A DNA stretch of 64,000 bases, taken from Streptomyces sp. NRRL F-5122. Its GTDB lineage: Bacteria; Actinomycetota; Actinomycetes; Streptomycetales; Streptomycetaceae. This document shows positions 1-8,251 of this stretch, one piece after another. The notes under the pieces were generated by a model that saw only the letters and a program-made list of their open reading frames with translations, was not told where the DNA came from and did no database searches. The stretch is from NCBI RefSeq assembly GCF_001507435.1, contig NZ_LMWH01000228.1, positions 310,001 through 374,000 on the forward strand. Direction: 5' to 3'. The position numbers and the translations under genes are program-made. Numbering within the stretch: the stretch's first letter is position 1; each line of letters begins with the position of its first letter.

Positions 1-167
1 ACTACGTCGGCGGCCCCCTCCGCGGTGTTGCCGAACGGGCCCACGTCCACGGCGTCCAGTTCGGCCGAGCCGAGGACCTCCCGGGCGACCAGCGCATGCG
101 CCGGCGCCTCGTCGAGATCGAAGGGCTCGGTCGTGAACTCCACCCTCAGTCGCACCTGTGCCCCCAT
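1..167 (-). CDS. Small conserved protein, thiamine-binding/DUF77-like (partial)
   Basis: The gene starts with ATG at 167, behind a GGAGGAG ribosome site about 4 bases upstream, and runs leftward off the window edge, so only about 55 residues are visible. They begin MGAQVRLRVEFTTEPFDLDE and include VGPFGNTAEG. From memory this resembles short (about 85 aa) Streptomyces proteins annotated as MTH1187/DUF77 thiamine-binding proteins. The visible part holds no decisive motif, so the function is tentative. It is divergent from the glyoxylate genes. I see no TPP riboswitch in its leader. Confidence 0.5.
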   Translation of the reverse strand, partial: MGAQVRLRVEFTTEPFDLDEAPAHALVAREVLGSAELDAVDVGPFGNTAEGAADV

Positions 168-339
168 GGCATCTCCTCCGACCCGCGCGTACCGCCGGGT
201 CCACCGTCGGGGTCGGACCGCCCCGGCCGCCTGCAGAGACCTTAACGGACCACCTCGCCGGACCCCGCCCCGAAAAGAGGGCGGCAGCAGCACCCGGCTC
301 GCACCCGCCGGCTGCGGGCCCGGTTTTCGGCGCACGCCC

Positions 340-368
340 TTGACAGCCTCCGCACCCGGCGGCAGGCT
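340..368 (+). promoter_or_regulatory. Predicted hyi-glxR promoter
   Basis: TTGACA at 340-345 and CAGGCT at 363-368 are separated by 17 bases, which fits a housekeeping sigma promoter. The predicted start near 375 lies upstream of the inverted repeat at 390-404. A repressor bound there would act as a roadblock or occlude early elongation. Confidence 0.5.
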
Positions 369-389
369 TTCCATAAGGCAGAAAGATAG

Positions 390-404
390 TTCCGCAATAC
401 GGAA
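390..404. promoter_or_regulatory. IclR-type operator of hyi-glxR
   Basis: The sequence TTCCGCAATACGGAA has perfect TTCCG/CGGAA arms around five bases. This is the form of IclR-family operators. In Streptomyces the IclR-family repressor AllR controls allantoin and glyoxylate genes (recalled knowledge). A site identical at 13 of 15 positions lies in the gcl leader at 5618-5632. The regulator itself is not in this window. Confidence 0.6.
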
Positions 405-420
405 AAGGAGCGGCACCCTG

Positions 421-1260
421 ATGGGATTCGCGGACCAGCGCTTCAACGTCAACCTGTCGATCCTCTTCACGGAGCTGCCCCTCCTGGAACGTCCCGCGGC
501 CGCTTCCGCGGCGGGCTTCACCGCGGTCGAACTGTGGTGGCCCTGGGCCGACTCCCCCGCCCCGGAGCGGTCCCGGCTCGACGCCCTGAGAAAGGCGATC
601 GAGGACGCGGGAGTCCGGCTCACCGGGCTGAACTTCTACGCAGGACGGCTTCCGGGGCCGGACCGCGGGGCGCTGTCGGTCCCGGGCGAGGAGTCGGAGA
701 GGTTCCGCGCCAACGTCGACGTCGCGGCGGACTTCGCGCAGTCGCTCGGCTGCAAGGCGCTCAACGCCCTGTACGGCAACCGCGTCGACGGTGTGGACCC
801 CGCAGCTCAGGACGCGCTCGCCCTGGAGAACCTGGTGCTCGCGGCGCGGGCCGCGGAGCGCATCGGGGCCGTGTTGCTGGTCGAGGCCCTCAACAGGCCG
901 GAGTCACCGCGGTACCCGCTGGTGAGCGCTCCCTCCGCGATGGAGGTCGTGGACGCGGTCGACGCCGCGACCGGCCTCGGCAACGCGAGGTTCCTGATGG
1001 ACCTGTACCACCTGTCGATGAACGGCGAGGACCTGCCGTCGGTGATCGAGCGGTACGCGTCCAGGACCGGCCACGTCCAGATCGCCGACAACCCCGGCCG
1101 CGGCGCACCGGGCACGGGGTCCCTCCCCCTGGAGGACCTCCTCGACCAGCTGGCCAAGGCGGGCTACGACGGCTGGGTCGGCCTGGAGTACAAGCCGGGG
1201 GACGCACCGAGCGCCGAGGCCTTCGGCTGGCTGCCGGCCCACGCACGCGCCGCCCGCTGA
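421..1260 (+). CDS. hyi: Hydroxypyruvate isomerase
   Basis: This TIM-barrel isomerase interconverts hydroxypyruvate and tartronate semialdehyde in glyoxylate assimilation. The open frame extends upstream, but ATG 421 is chosen because AAAGGAG at 404-410 sits ten bases before it. That gives 279 residues, close to the family norm of about 260. The xylose-isomerase-like fold is indicated by VNLSILFTELPLLERP near the N terminus, the probable catalytic Glu155 in LLVEALN, the metal or substrate ligands Asp194 and His218, and Glu256 in VGLEYKPG. glxR follows after 43 bases in the same operon. The IclR-type operator at 390-404 overlaps the leader, so induction by a purine-derived intermediate is likely (inference). 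Confidence 0.92.
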   Translation: MGFADQRFNVNLSILFTELPLLERPAAASAAGFTAVELWWPWADSPAPERSRLDALRKAIEDAGVRLTGLNFYAGRLPGPDRGALSVPGEESERFRANVDVAADFAQSLGCKALNALYGNRVDGVDPAAQDALALENLVLAARAAERIGAVLLVEALNRPESPRYPLVSAPSAMEVVDAVDAATGLGNARFLMDLYHLSMNGEDLPSVIERYASRTGHVQIADNPGRGAPGTGSLPLEDLLDQLAKAGYDGWVGLEYKPGDAPSAEAFGWLPAHARAAR

Positions 1261-1303
1261 GCAGCAACCCAACGACGTATCGCAGTAGTCAGAGAGGCGC
1301 CCC

Positions 1304-2197
1304 ATGACCACCACGCTCCCCAAGATCGCCTGGATAGGCCTCGGCATCATGGGCTCCCCCATGTCGGAGCACCTGATCAAGGCGGGATACGACGTCACCG
1401 GCTACACCCTGGAGCAGGAGAAGCTGGAGCGGCTGAGCGCCGCGGGCGGCACCGCGGCCGGTTCCGTCGCCGAGGCCGTCCGGGGCGCCGATGTCGTGAT
1501 CACGATGGTGCCCGCGTCCCCGCAGGTCGAGGCCGTCGCATACGGTCCGGAGGGCATCCTGGAGAACGCCCGGCCCGGCACCCTCCTGATCGACATGTCC
1601 TCGATCACCCCGCGGACATCCGTCGATCTCGCGGCGGCCGCCGGGAAGAAGGGCATCCGGGTGCTCGACGCCCCGGTCTCCGGCGGTGAGGCCGGCGCGG
1701 TCGAGGCCGTGCTGTCGATCATGGTCGGCGGTGAGCAGACCGACTTCGACGCGGCGCGACCGATCTTCGAGGCGCTCGGCAGGACCGTCGTCCTGTGCGG
1801 TCCGCACGGATCGGGCCAGACGGTGAAGGCCGCCAACCAGCTGATCGTCGCGGTGAACATCCAGGCGTGCGCCGAGGCCGTGGTGTTCCTGGAGAGGTCG
1901 GGCGTGGATCTCGGAGCGGCCCTCGACGTCCTGGGCGGCGGACTCGCCGGCTCCACGGTGCTGGCGCGCAAGAAGGACAACTTCCTGACCCGCGACTTCA
2001 AGCCGGGCTTCCGCATCGACCTGCACCACAAGGACATGGGCATCGTCACGGACGCGGCCCGCACCGTGGGGGCCGCCATCCCGGTGGGTGCCGTGGTCGC
2101 CCAACTGGTCGCCAGTCTGCGGGCGCAGGGCGACGGTGGACTGGACCACTCGGCCCTGCTGCGCGGTGTGGAACGCCTCTCCGGCGAGCAGGTCTGA
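1304..2197 (+). CDS. glxR: 2-hydroxy-3-oxopropionate (tartronate semialdehyde) reductase
   Basis: This enzyme reduces tartronate semialdehyde to D-glycerate with NAD(P)H, the step after glyoxylate carboligase. The 297 residues match the beta-hydroxyacid dehydrogenase family. The N-terminal Rossmann motif is IGLGIMGSPM (residues 11-20). The substrate-binding DAPVSGGEAGA motif lies around residue 120, and the catalytic-lysine segment GSGQTVKAANQL near residue 170. The rest is the helical C-terminal domain. The start is ATG 1304 with GAGAGG upstream. It follows hyi by 43 bases, and a strong hairpin at 2513-2556 closes the unit. With gcl on the other side of two small genes, the window encodes the full glyoxylate-to-glycerate route. 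Confidence 0.93.
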   Translation: MTTTLPKIAWIGLGIMGSPMSEHLIKAGYDVTGYTLEQEKLERLSAAGGTAAGSVAEAVRGADVVITMVPASPQVEAVAYGPEGILENARPGTLLIDMSSITPRTSVDLAAAAGKKGIRVLDAPVSGGEAGAVEAVLSIMVGGEQTDFDAARPIFEALGRTVVLCGPHGSGQTVKAANQLIVAVNIQACAEAVVFLERSGVDLGAALDVLGGGLAGSTVLARKKDNFLTRDFKPGFRIDLHHKDMGIVTDAARTVGAAIPVGAVVAQLVASLRAQGDGGLDHSALLRGVERLSGEQV

Positions 2198-2599
2198 CAC
2201 CTCCGAGACTCCGGGCCGCGGCGGCGCCGACAACTGTCCTGTCGCGCCCAAGGCGCCGCCACGGCCCGGAAACCACCTTCGACGAGCCCGAGACCGCGTC
2301 CGGACCCTGACGGAAGGTCGGGAAGCGGACGCATGACCCGCCGCCGACGGCGACCCGGATGAGGGGTGGTCGCCCGACCCGGCGGCGGGTTGGGGGGAGG
2401 GCCGCGGCGGCGTGCGAGCCAGTGCGGTGGTGAAGGCCCGGGGCCTGCTTCTCGACCCGAGAGAGGCCCGCCCCGGACCGTCGCACCCGTCGCGGTCCCC
2501 CCTCATGTACGCACCGGGAGCGCCGGACACGGAACGACGTGTCCGGCGCTCTCGGTGTGCCCGGGTGCGGATCGGCCCCGACGGCAGGAGCCTGAAGAC
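2198..2599. other. Intergenic space after glxR
   Basis: These 402 bases hold no gene that I can support. Open frames here lack ribosome sites and family resemblance. The only clear structure is the hairpin at 2513-2556, listed separately. The last 20 bases contain the ribosome site of the next small gene. Confidence 0.6.
2513..2556 (+). terminator. Hairpin terminator of hyi-glxR
   Basis: A 19-bp stem (2513-2531 against 2538-2556) with a single G-U wobble and a six-base loop. There is no long T-run, as is usual for Streptomyces terminators. It sits between glxR and the next small gene. Confidence 0.7.
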
Positions 2600-2836
2600 A
2601 TGCAGAACTCAACGGAACATCCGCACATCGTGGTGCACTCCCCGGCCCTGGACGGCTCGCGCCGGGTCACCGAGGGCCCGGTGACCCTCGGGATCGCCAG
2701 TCACCTGGACGATGTCGTCGAGATCCTGCGGCTGGCCGACCTGGACCGGATCGAGGTCGAGGAGAGCGACCTCATCGAGTGGCAGGGCGGCGGGCCCGAC
2801 GACTGGCCGGGCCTGTCCGAGCACGACACCGAATGA
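2600..2836 (+). CDS. Conserved small hypothetical protein (78 aa)
   Basis: ATG 2600 follows CAGGAG at 2585-2590. The 78-residue product is acidic and begins MQNSTEHPHIVVHSPAL. It includes the segment GIASHLDDVVEILRLADLD and the tail EWQGGGPDDWPGLSEHDTE. I recall similar unassigned small proteins in Streptomyces, but no function. There is no signal peptide or membrane segment. The gene lies just past the hyi-glxR terminator and 160 bases before the next gene. A 16-bp perfect palindrome (TACGCCCGCGGGCGTA, 2844-2859) follows its stop codon. Confidence 0.7.
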   Translation: MQNSTEHPHIVVHSPALDGSRRVTEGPVTLGIASHLDDVVEILRLADLDRIEVEESDLIEWQGGGPDDWPGLSEHDTE

Positions 2837-2996
2837 GCCCGCCTACGCCCGCGGGCGTACACCGGGTACGCAACCCTCAAATCAACCTCTGAACACCGCT
2901 CGGGAGGCTTCAACTCCCCCTCGGCCGGGGCAGATTCGAGGCACGCGGGACCCGCCGACACGGGGGCGGCGGGCCCCGCCCCGTTCGGAGGATTCC

Positions 2997-3572
2997 ATGG
3001 GCGACACCGAGACGAATCGGCCGGAGCCGCACGAGATCGCGTTTCTGCGGGGCGGTCCGCGCGCCGCCGTCACGGTCGCCGTGCTCGACCTGCATCTGCG
3101 AGGCGCCGTCGAGGCGGGCCGAGCGGGCACGATGCGGACAGCACGGGCGCTCGGCGCCGCGGGCCGGCCCGTGCCCGCGCTCGCCAAGGCCGTGCATTCC
3201 GCGCTCTACCGGCCCGCGGGACTACGGCAGTTGATGGACCGGCGGGGCGTGCGCGAAGCTCTGACCGAACTGCGCCGGGAGCTCGTGGCGGCCGGACTGC
3301 TGCGCGGTTTCCTGCCCGGCCCCACGGTGTCCGGGCGGCGCCTGCGCGGGCACCTTCGGGACGGCGCCCCTCTCCCCGCGTCGAGGTCGGGCCTGTCCGA
3401 CGACGAACTGCTGCTCGCCGTCGCGCTGTACGGCGACCGGGCGCTGACCGCGCTCGTACCGCGCTTCGCAGGCGAGGCGGGGCTCGTCGGGCGGAGCGGG
3501 ACCACGGAGCTCGAGCTGCGGCAGTCCTGGGGCGGGGGCGACGGCTCGGGTCTCTCCTGCGGCACGACATGA
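2997..3572 (+). CDS. TIGR04222-like actinobacterial protein
   Basis: ATG 2997 follows CGGAGGA at 2986-2992 and gives 191 residues. The N-terminal segment PHEIAFLRGGPRAAVTVAVL matches the pattern I recall for the actinobacterial TIGR04222 domain (E-I-A-x-L-R-G-G-P-x-x-A-V). The middle is Arg/Ala-rich (LRRELVAAGLLRGF). A second repeat-like segment, LSDDELLLAVALYGDRALTA, follows. Many TIGR04222 proteins carry membrane helices and a Gly/Cys-rich tail. Here no clear membrane helix is visible, and the tail WGGGDGSGLSCG is only a short Gly-rich stretch. The function is unknown. It is separated from gcl by a terminator for the opposite strand. Confidence 0.7.
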   Translation: MGDTETNRPEPHEIAFLRGGPRAAVTVAVLDLHLRGAVEAGRAGTMRTARALGAAGRPVPALAKAVHSALYRPAGLRQLMDRRGVREALTELRRELVAAGLLRGFLPGPTVSGRRLRGHLRDGAPLPASRSGLSDDELLLAVALYGDRALTALVPRFAGEAGLVGRSGTTELELRQSWGGGDGSGLSCGTT

Positions 3573-3735
3573 GGTCGCTCGGGTCCTGCGGAGCGGCGGT
3601 CCGTGCCGCGGGACGAGGTCCCGGGTGCGCGTCGTTCGGCGCGTGGAGCGTGGGTCGCCGGACGTCCGTCGTGGGGGTGGGCAGGGACCCGGCAACGGCC
3701 GGCCGGGCCGCACACGGACGGCCCGCGCGGGAGAG

Positions 3736-3768
3736 GTGAGGGCCTCGCCGCACCGGCGGGGCCCTCAC
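3736..3768 (-). terminator. Hairpin terminator of gcl
   Basis: A 15-bp stem (3736-3750 against 3754-3768, one G-U pair) with a three-base loop begins seven bases past the gcl stop codon on the minus strand. It probably also stops rightward transcription from the preceding gene. Confidence 0.75.
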
Positions 3769-3774
3769 GTTGTG

Positions 3775-5559
3775 TCAGACCTTCAGCGTCCTGATGGACG
3801 TGGGCGCGTGCCCGGGCTCGGTGGCGATCTCCTCGAACTCGACCACCTGGGAGATGTCGTTGGTCGTCGACATCGAGATGTTGGTGACGCGCTCCAGGAT
3901 CGCCTCGACGACGACCGGGACCCGGTACTCGGCGGCGAGCTTCCTGGCCTGCTCGAAGGCGGCGCCCAGTTCGTTCGGGTCGGTCACCCGGATCGCCTTG
4001 CAGCCCAGGCCCTCGGCGACCTTCACATGGTCGACGCCGTAGACGCCGAGCTCGGGCGAGTTGATGTTCTCGAACTCCAGGTTGACCTGGAAGTCGATCT
4101 CGAACGCCCGCTGCGCCTGGCGGATCAGGCCCAGATAGGCGTTGTTCACCAGCACATGGATGTACGGGATCCGGTGCTGGGCCCCGACGGCCAGCTCCTC
4201 GATCAGGAACTGGAAGTCGTAGTCCCCGGACAGGGCGACCACGGGCGCCTCCGGGTCGGCCTTGGCGACGCCGAGCGCGGCGGGGACGGTCCAGCCGAGC
4301 GGTCCGGCCTGGCCGCAGTTGATCCAGTGGCGCGGCTTGAAGACGTGCAGCATCTGGGCGCCGGCGATCTGTGAGAGGCCGATGGTGGAGACGTACCGCG
4401 TCTCGGGACCGAAGACCTTGTTCATCTCCTCGTAGACGCGCTGCGGTTTGATCGGGATGTCGTCGAAGTGTGTCCGGCGCTGGAGGCGGGCCCTCTTCTC
4501 CTGGGCAGCGGCGGCCCATTCGGAGCGGTCGGGCAGCCGGCCCGCCGCCTTCAGCTCGCGTGCCGCCGCGACGAACAGCTCGAGGGCCGCCTTGGCGTCG
4601 GAGGTGATGCCGTAGTCCGGGGCGAAGATCTTGCCGATCTGCGTGGGCTCGATATCCACGTGCACGAACGTGCGTCCCGCCGTGTAGACGTCGAGCCGGC
4701 CGGTGTGGCGGTTGGCCCAGCGGTTACCGATGCCGAGGACGAAGTCGGACTCCAGGAACGTCGCGTTGCCGTGGCGGTGCGAGGTCTGCAGGCCCACCAT
4801 TCCGGCGTTCAGCTCGTGGTCGTCGGGCAGGACACCCCAGCCCATCAGCGTGGGAACCACCGGAGTGCCCGTCAGTTCCGCGAATTCCACGAGGAGTTCG
4901 GCGGAGTCGGCGTTGATGACACCGCCGCCGGCCACGATGAGCGGACGTTCGGAGGCGTTGAGCAGTCCGATCGCCTTGTCGATCTGGGCGCGGGTCGCCG
5001 CCGGTTTGTAGACCGGCAGCGGCTCGTACGTCTCCGGGTCGAACTCGATCTCGGTGAGCTGGACGTCGACCGGCAGGTCGACGAGGACCGGGCCCGGACG
5101 GCCGGAGCGCATCAGATGGAAGGCCTGCTGGAAGACGCCCGGGACCTGTGCCGCCTCCAGGACGGTGACGGCCATCTTCGTGACCGGCCTCGCGATCGAC
5201 GCGATGTCGACGGCCTGGAAGTCCTCCTTGTGGATGACCGCGGTCGGCGCCTGACCGGTGATGCACAGAATCGGGATCGAGTCGCCGATGGCGGAGTACA
5301 ACCCGGTGATCATGTCGGTCCCGGCCGGGCCGGACGTGCCGATGCAGACGCCGATGTTGCCGGGGCGCGTACGGGTGTAGCCCTCCGCCATGTGGGAGGC
5401 GCCCTCGACATGGCGGGCCAGGGTGTGGTGGATGCCGCCGGCGGCCCTCAGGGCCGCGTAGAAGGGGTTGATCGCCGCACCCGGGACCCCGAACGCGTCG
5501 CTGACGCCTTCGCGCTTGAGGATCTCGACTGCCGCGCGGGCAGCGGTCATACGAGCCAT
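3775..5559 (-). CDS. gcl: Glyoxylate carboligase (tartronate-semialdehyde synthase)
   Basis: This ThDP- and FAD-dependent enzyme condenses two glyoxylates into tartronate semialdehyde and CO2. The 594 residues match E. coli Gcl. The family hallmark is visible: [13 protein letters not shown] carries Val51 where other ThDP enzymes have the catalytic Glu (RHEQGA). Other segments are [17 protein letters not shown] near residue 80 and the ThDP/Mg motif [19 protein letters not shown] with VNNAYLGL in the C-terminal domain. ATG 5559 follows GGAG. Its leader carries two IclR-type sites and a TTGACG/TAGATT promoter. The hyi-glxR operon supplies the next two enzymes. Confidence 0.96.
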   Translation of the reverse strand: MARMTAARAAVEILKREGVSDAFGVPGAAINPFYAALRAAGGIHHTLARHVEGASHMAEGYTRTRPGNIGVCIGTSGPAGTDMITGLYSAIGDSIPILCITGQAPTAVIHKEDFQAVDIASIARPVTKMAVTVLEAAQVPGVFQQAFHLMRSGRPGPVLVDLPVDVQLTEIEFDPETYEPLPVYKPAATRAQIDKAIGLLNASERPLIVAGGGVINADSAELLVEFAELTGTPVVPTLMGWGVLPDDHELNAGMVGLQTSHRHGNATFLESDFVLGIGNRWANRHTGRLDVYTAGRTFVHVDIEPTQIGKIFAPDYGITSDAKAALELFVAAARELKAAGRLPDRSEWAAAAQEKRARLQRRTHFDDIPIKPQRVYEEMNKVFGPETRYVSTIGLSQIAGAQMLHVFKPRHWINCGQAGPLGWTVPAALGVAKADPEAPVVALSGDYDFQFLIEELAVGAQHRIPYIHVLVNNAYLGLIRQAQRAFEIDFQVNLEFENINSPELGVYGVDHVKVAEGLGCKAIRVTDPNELGAAFEQARKLAAEYRVPVVVEAILERVTNISMSTTNDISQVVEFEEIATEPGHAPTSIRTLKV

Positions 5560-5617
5560 TGAGTACTCCTGCCTCGGCTGTCGGACTCGCGCTCCCGTCG
5601 CGCCCCGCGGTGAGCAC

Positions 5618-5632
5618 TTTCGTATTGTGGAA
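5618..5632. promoter_or_regulatory. IclR-type operator of gcl (proximal)
   Basis: On the gcl strand this reads TTCCACAATACGAAA, identical at 13 of 15 positions and in the same orientation to the hyi operator TTCCGCAATACGGAA. It lies downstream of the predicted gcl transcription start, the same geometry as at hyi. This is strong evidence for one shared repressor. Confidence 0.6.
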
Positions 5633-5638
5633 TTTGTT

Positions 5639-5653
5639 TTCTACTATCTGGAA
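5639..5653. promoter_or_regulatory. Possible second, degenerate gcl operator
   Basis: On the gcl strand this reads TTCCAGATAGTAGAA. It keeps the outer TTCC and GAA arms but matches the hyi site at only 8 of 15 positions. Its centre is 21 bases (two helical turns) from the proximal operator, which would suit cooperative binding of dimers. It overlaps the predicted transcription start. Confidence 0.35.
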
Positions 5654-5655
5654 TC

Positions 5656-5684
5656 AATCTAGGTGGGCGGGCCGGAGGCGTCAA
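5656..5684 (-). promoter_or_regulatory. Predicted gcl promoter
   Basis: On the minus strand TTGACG (5684-5679) and TAGATT (5661-5656) are 17 bases apart, and transcription would begin near 5649. Both operator-like repeats lie immediately downstream. Confidence 0.55.
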
Positions 5685-5788
5685 GGGCCGCTGACGCCCG
5701 GCTTCCCGGTTGACGAAGCGAAGGACAAGCGGGGGATCGCGGGAGCACCATGGGAGCGCCGTCCTGAACCGACGCCTTGGAGTGGGCC

Positions 5789-6547
5789 ATGCCCGAGACC
5801 GTGCCGGTGCGCTGCCCGGCCTGTGGGCGCGAGCACCTCTACACCGCGCCGGCCTATCCGTGCCCGTGCGGCACGCCCGTCACCCCGCCGCTGGACCGCC
5901 TCGCGGCACCGCGCGTCGTCACCCGTCCCACCTGGGACGACGCATGGGTAACGGTCCGCTGCGGGTCCTGCGACCGGGTGGGCGAGTGGCCGCAGCCGGA
6001 GCTGGGCTGTTCGTGCGGAACGATGCTCAGGTTCCCCCTGCGCCGCGAACCGCGACCGGCACCCGCCGCACCGGCGGGCCCGGACACCGTCGGCGCGGGC
6101 CCGGGGGCAACGCACGGAGGTGGCACGGCGGCCCCGTTGCGCGGCGGGAACGGTGAGCCTCCCCGAGGCGTCTTCCGGCCCGTCGCCATCCGCACCACCC
6201 GGGACGCCGTCACCGCCGCCGCGCAGTATCTGCGCTGGCTCGGCTACCGCCACGTCCGGCGCGCGGACCAGCGGCAGCCGAACGGGATCGGGCTCGCGGC
6301 GCGCGGGATCCTCGCGCAGGTGGACCCGACGCTGCGCCCGGCCGAACTGCGGGACGTGGAGTGCCTCTGGCTGACCGCCATGTCCGCGTCCGCCCGCTGC
6401 GTCTACTTCTCACTCGCGGGCTACGACGACGACGCGCGTTCCATGGCCGACCGTCTCGACGTCCCGCTCTTCGTCCTCGACCTCACCGGCACGCCGCAGC
6501 CGGTGAACAACCCGGCCGACGAACTGGCCGCCGGCCGGGCCCGGTGA
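5789..6547 (+). CDS. Zinc-ribbon protein with Mrr/endonuclease-like C-terminal domain
   Basis: ATG 5789 follows TTGGAG at 5777-5782 and gives 252 residues. The N terminus has two cysteine pairs typical of tandem zinc ribbons: CPACGREH with PCPCG, then CGSCDRVG with CSCGTM. After a proline/glycine-rich linker, residues from about 140 (VTAAAQYLRWLGYRHVRRAD) to the end (ARSMADRLDVPLFVLDLTG) look like a restriction-endonuclease-type fold of the Mrr group. That group commonly ends with an A-x-x-x-A-x-x-x-x-V-P-L-F-x-L-D strand-helix pattern. The usual E-x-K catalytic pair appears as VECLW, lacking the lysine, so catalysis is doubtful. The domain call is inference. It is divergent from gcl. Confidence 0.6.
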   Translation: MPETVPVRCPACGREHLYTAPAYPCPCGTPVTPPLDRLAAPRVVTRPTWDDAWVTVRCGSCDRVGEWPQPELGCSCGTMLRFPLRREPRPAPAAPAGPDTVGAGPGATHGGGTAAPLRGGNGEPPRGVFRPVAIRTTRDAVTAAAQYLRWLGYRHVRRADQRQPNGIGLAARGILAQVDPTLRPAELRDVECLWLTAMSASARCVYFSLAGYDDDARSMADRLDVPLFVLDLTGTPQPVNNPADELAAGRAR

Positions 6548-6643
6548 CGCCCGTTCCCAGGATCTGTCGTTCGGATCAGGTCGGCCGGGAGAGACCGCGC
6601 CGTTCGGCGCCCCGCGACGCCGACATGATCCACACGACAGGCC

Positions 6644-8251
6644 CTAGTCCCGCGCGTAGGTCTCGCGCAGCTCGATCTTGCGCACCTTCCCCGAGACGGT
6701 CATCGGGAAGGAGCCGAGGATCTGCAGTCTGCTCGGGACCTTGTAGTGGGCGAGCCGTCCCTCACAGAAGGCCCGCACCTCCTGAAGCGTCGGCGGATCG
6801 GCCGCATCGCGCGGGATGACGCAGGCGAGGACCTCCTCGCCGTACCGCTCGTGGGGAACCCCGACCACCTGGACGTCGGCGATCTTCGGATGCGTGTACA
6901 GGAACTCCTCGATCTCGCGCGGGTAGACGTTCTCGCCGCCGCGGATGATCATGTCCTTGATTCGGCCGACGATCTCGACGTAGCCGTCCTCGCGCATCAT
7001 CGCGAGGTCGCCCGTGTGCATCCAGCGGCCGGGGTCGACGGCCTCGGCGGTCTTGTCGTGCTCGTTCCAGTAGCCGAGCATCACGCTGTAGCCGCGGGTG
7101 CACAGTTCGCCGGCGGTGCCGCGCGGCACGGTGACCCCGGCCGGGTCGACGACCTTGACCTCGATGTGCGGCAGGACCCGGCCGACGGTCCCGGTGCGGT
7201 GCTCCAGGTCGTCGTCCATCCGTGTCTGCAGCGACACCGGCGAGGTCTCCGTCATGCCGTAGCAGATGGAGACCTGCTCCATGTGCATCTCGGCGACCAC
7301 CCGCTTCATCACCTCGACCGGGCAGGGCGAGCCCGCCATGATGCCCGTCCGAAGGGAGGAGAGGTCGTACGTGGCGAAGTCGGACAGGTTCAGCTCCGCG
7401 ATGAACATGGTCGGCACGCCGTAGAGCGAGGTACAGCGCTCCTGCTGAACGGCCTGCAGCGTGGCCTTCGGGTCGAAGGACGGGGCCGGGATGACCATGC
7501 AGGCGCCGTGCGAGGTCGCCGCGAGGTTGCCCATCACCATGCCGAAGCAGTGGTAGAAGGGCACGGGGATGCAGATCCGGTCCTGCTCGGTGTAGGCGAT
7601 CAACTCGCCCACGAAGTAGCCGTTGTTGAGGATGTTGTGGTGGGAGAGGGTGGCTCCCTTCGGGAAGCCGGTCGTCCCCGAGGTGTACTGGATGTTGATG
7701 GGGTCGTCGCAGGACAGCTCGCTCCTGCGGACGCGGTACTCCTCGCGCAGGTCGGGCGTTGCGCGCCCGAGCAGCGCGTCCCAGCTCGGATCGGCTATGT
7801 GGACGACCTCGCGCAACTGCGGGCACCTGCCCCGCACCTGCTCGACCATCGCCCGGTAGTCGCTCGTCCTGTGGCTGACGGAGGCGAAGAGCACCGAGAT
7901 CCCGGACTGGTTGAGGACGTACTCGACCTCGTGGGTGCGATAGGCCGGATTGATGTTGACCATGATCGCGCCGATGCGTGCGGTGGCGTACTGGACCAGC
8001 ACCCACTCGGCGCAGTTGACGGCCCAGATCCCCACCCGGTCGCCCTTGGCGACCCCGCTCCCCAGCAGCGCGCAGGCCAGCCGGTCCACATCCTCCGCGA
8101 ACCGCGCATAGGTCCAGCGCCGCCCGGACGCGACGTCGACGAGTGCCTCACCCTCCGGCCAGGCGGCCACGGCCCGGTCCAGGTTGTCACCGATCGTGTC
8201 CCCCAGCAGGGACGTCCCGCTCGTTCCGTGCGTGTACGACGGTTCGGTCAC
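6644..8251 (-). CDS. Fatty-acyl-CoA synthetase (AMP-binding, FadD-like)
   Basis: It activates a carboxylic acid, probably a medium- or long-chain fatty acid, to its CoA thioester through an acyl-adenylate. The 535 residues carry the P-loop YTSGTTGFPKG (A3), the adenylate motif YGMTETSP (A5), HTGDLA (A7), GRIKDMIIRGGENVYPREIE (A8) and the acylation lysine in VSGKVRKIELRE (A10). The GTG start at 8251 overlaps the upstream synthetase's stop codon (GTGA), behind GAGGAGG, so the two are translationally coupled. The substrate is not predictable from sequence. It is convergent with the zinc-ribbon gene, with 96 bases between them. Confidence 0.9.
   Translation of the reverse strand: MTEPSYTHGTSGTSLLGDTIGDNLDRAVAAWPEGEALVDVASGRRWTYARFAEDVDRLACALLGSGVAKGDRVGIWAVNCAEWVLVQYATARIGAIMVNINPAYRTHEVEYVLNQSGISVLFASVSHRTSDYRAMVEQVRGRCPQLREVVHIADPSWDALLGRATPDLREEYRVRRSELSCDDPINIQYTSGTTGFPKGATLSHHNILNNGYFVGELIAYTEQDRICIPVPFYHCFGMVMGNLAATSHGACMVIPAPSFDPKATLQAVQQERCTSLYGVPTMFIAELNLSDFATYDLSSLRTGIMAGSPCPVEVMKRVVAEMHMEQVSICYGMTETSPVSLQTRMDDDLEHRTGTVGRVLPHIEVKVVDPAGVTVPRGTAGELCTRGYSVMLGYWNEHDKTAEAVDPGRWMHTGDLAMMREDGYVEIVGRIKDMIIRGGENVYPREIEEFLYTHPKIADVQVVGVPHERYGEEVLACVIPRDAADPPTLQEVRAFCEGRLAHYKVPSRLQILGSFPMTVSGKVRKIELRETYARD

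Noticed and set aside
25..420. Upstream extension of hyi to position 25
   Set aside because: It would cover the promoter and operator and run antisense to the DUF77-like gene. The ribosome site and family length favour ATG 421.
169..420. TPP riboswitch ahead of the possible thiamine-binding gene
   Set aside because: No CUGAGA-type core or paired THI-box elements are visible on the minus strand.
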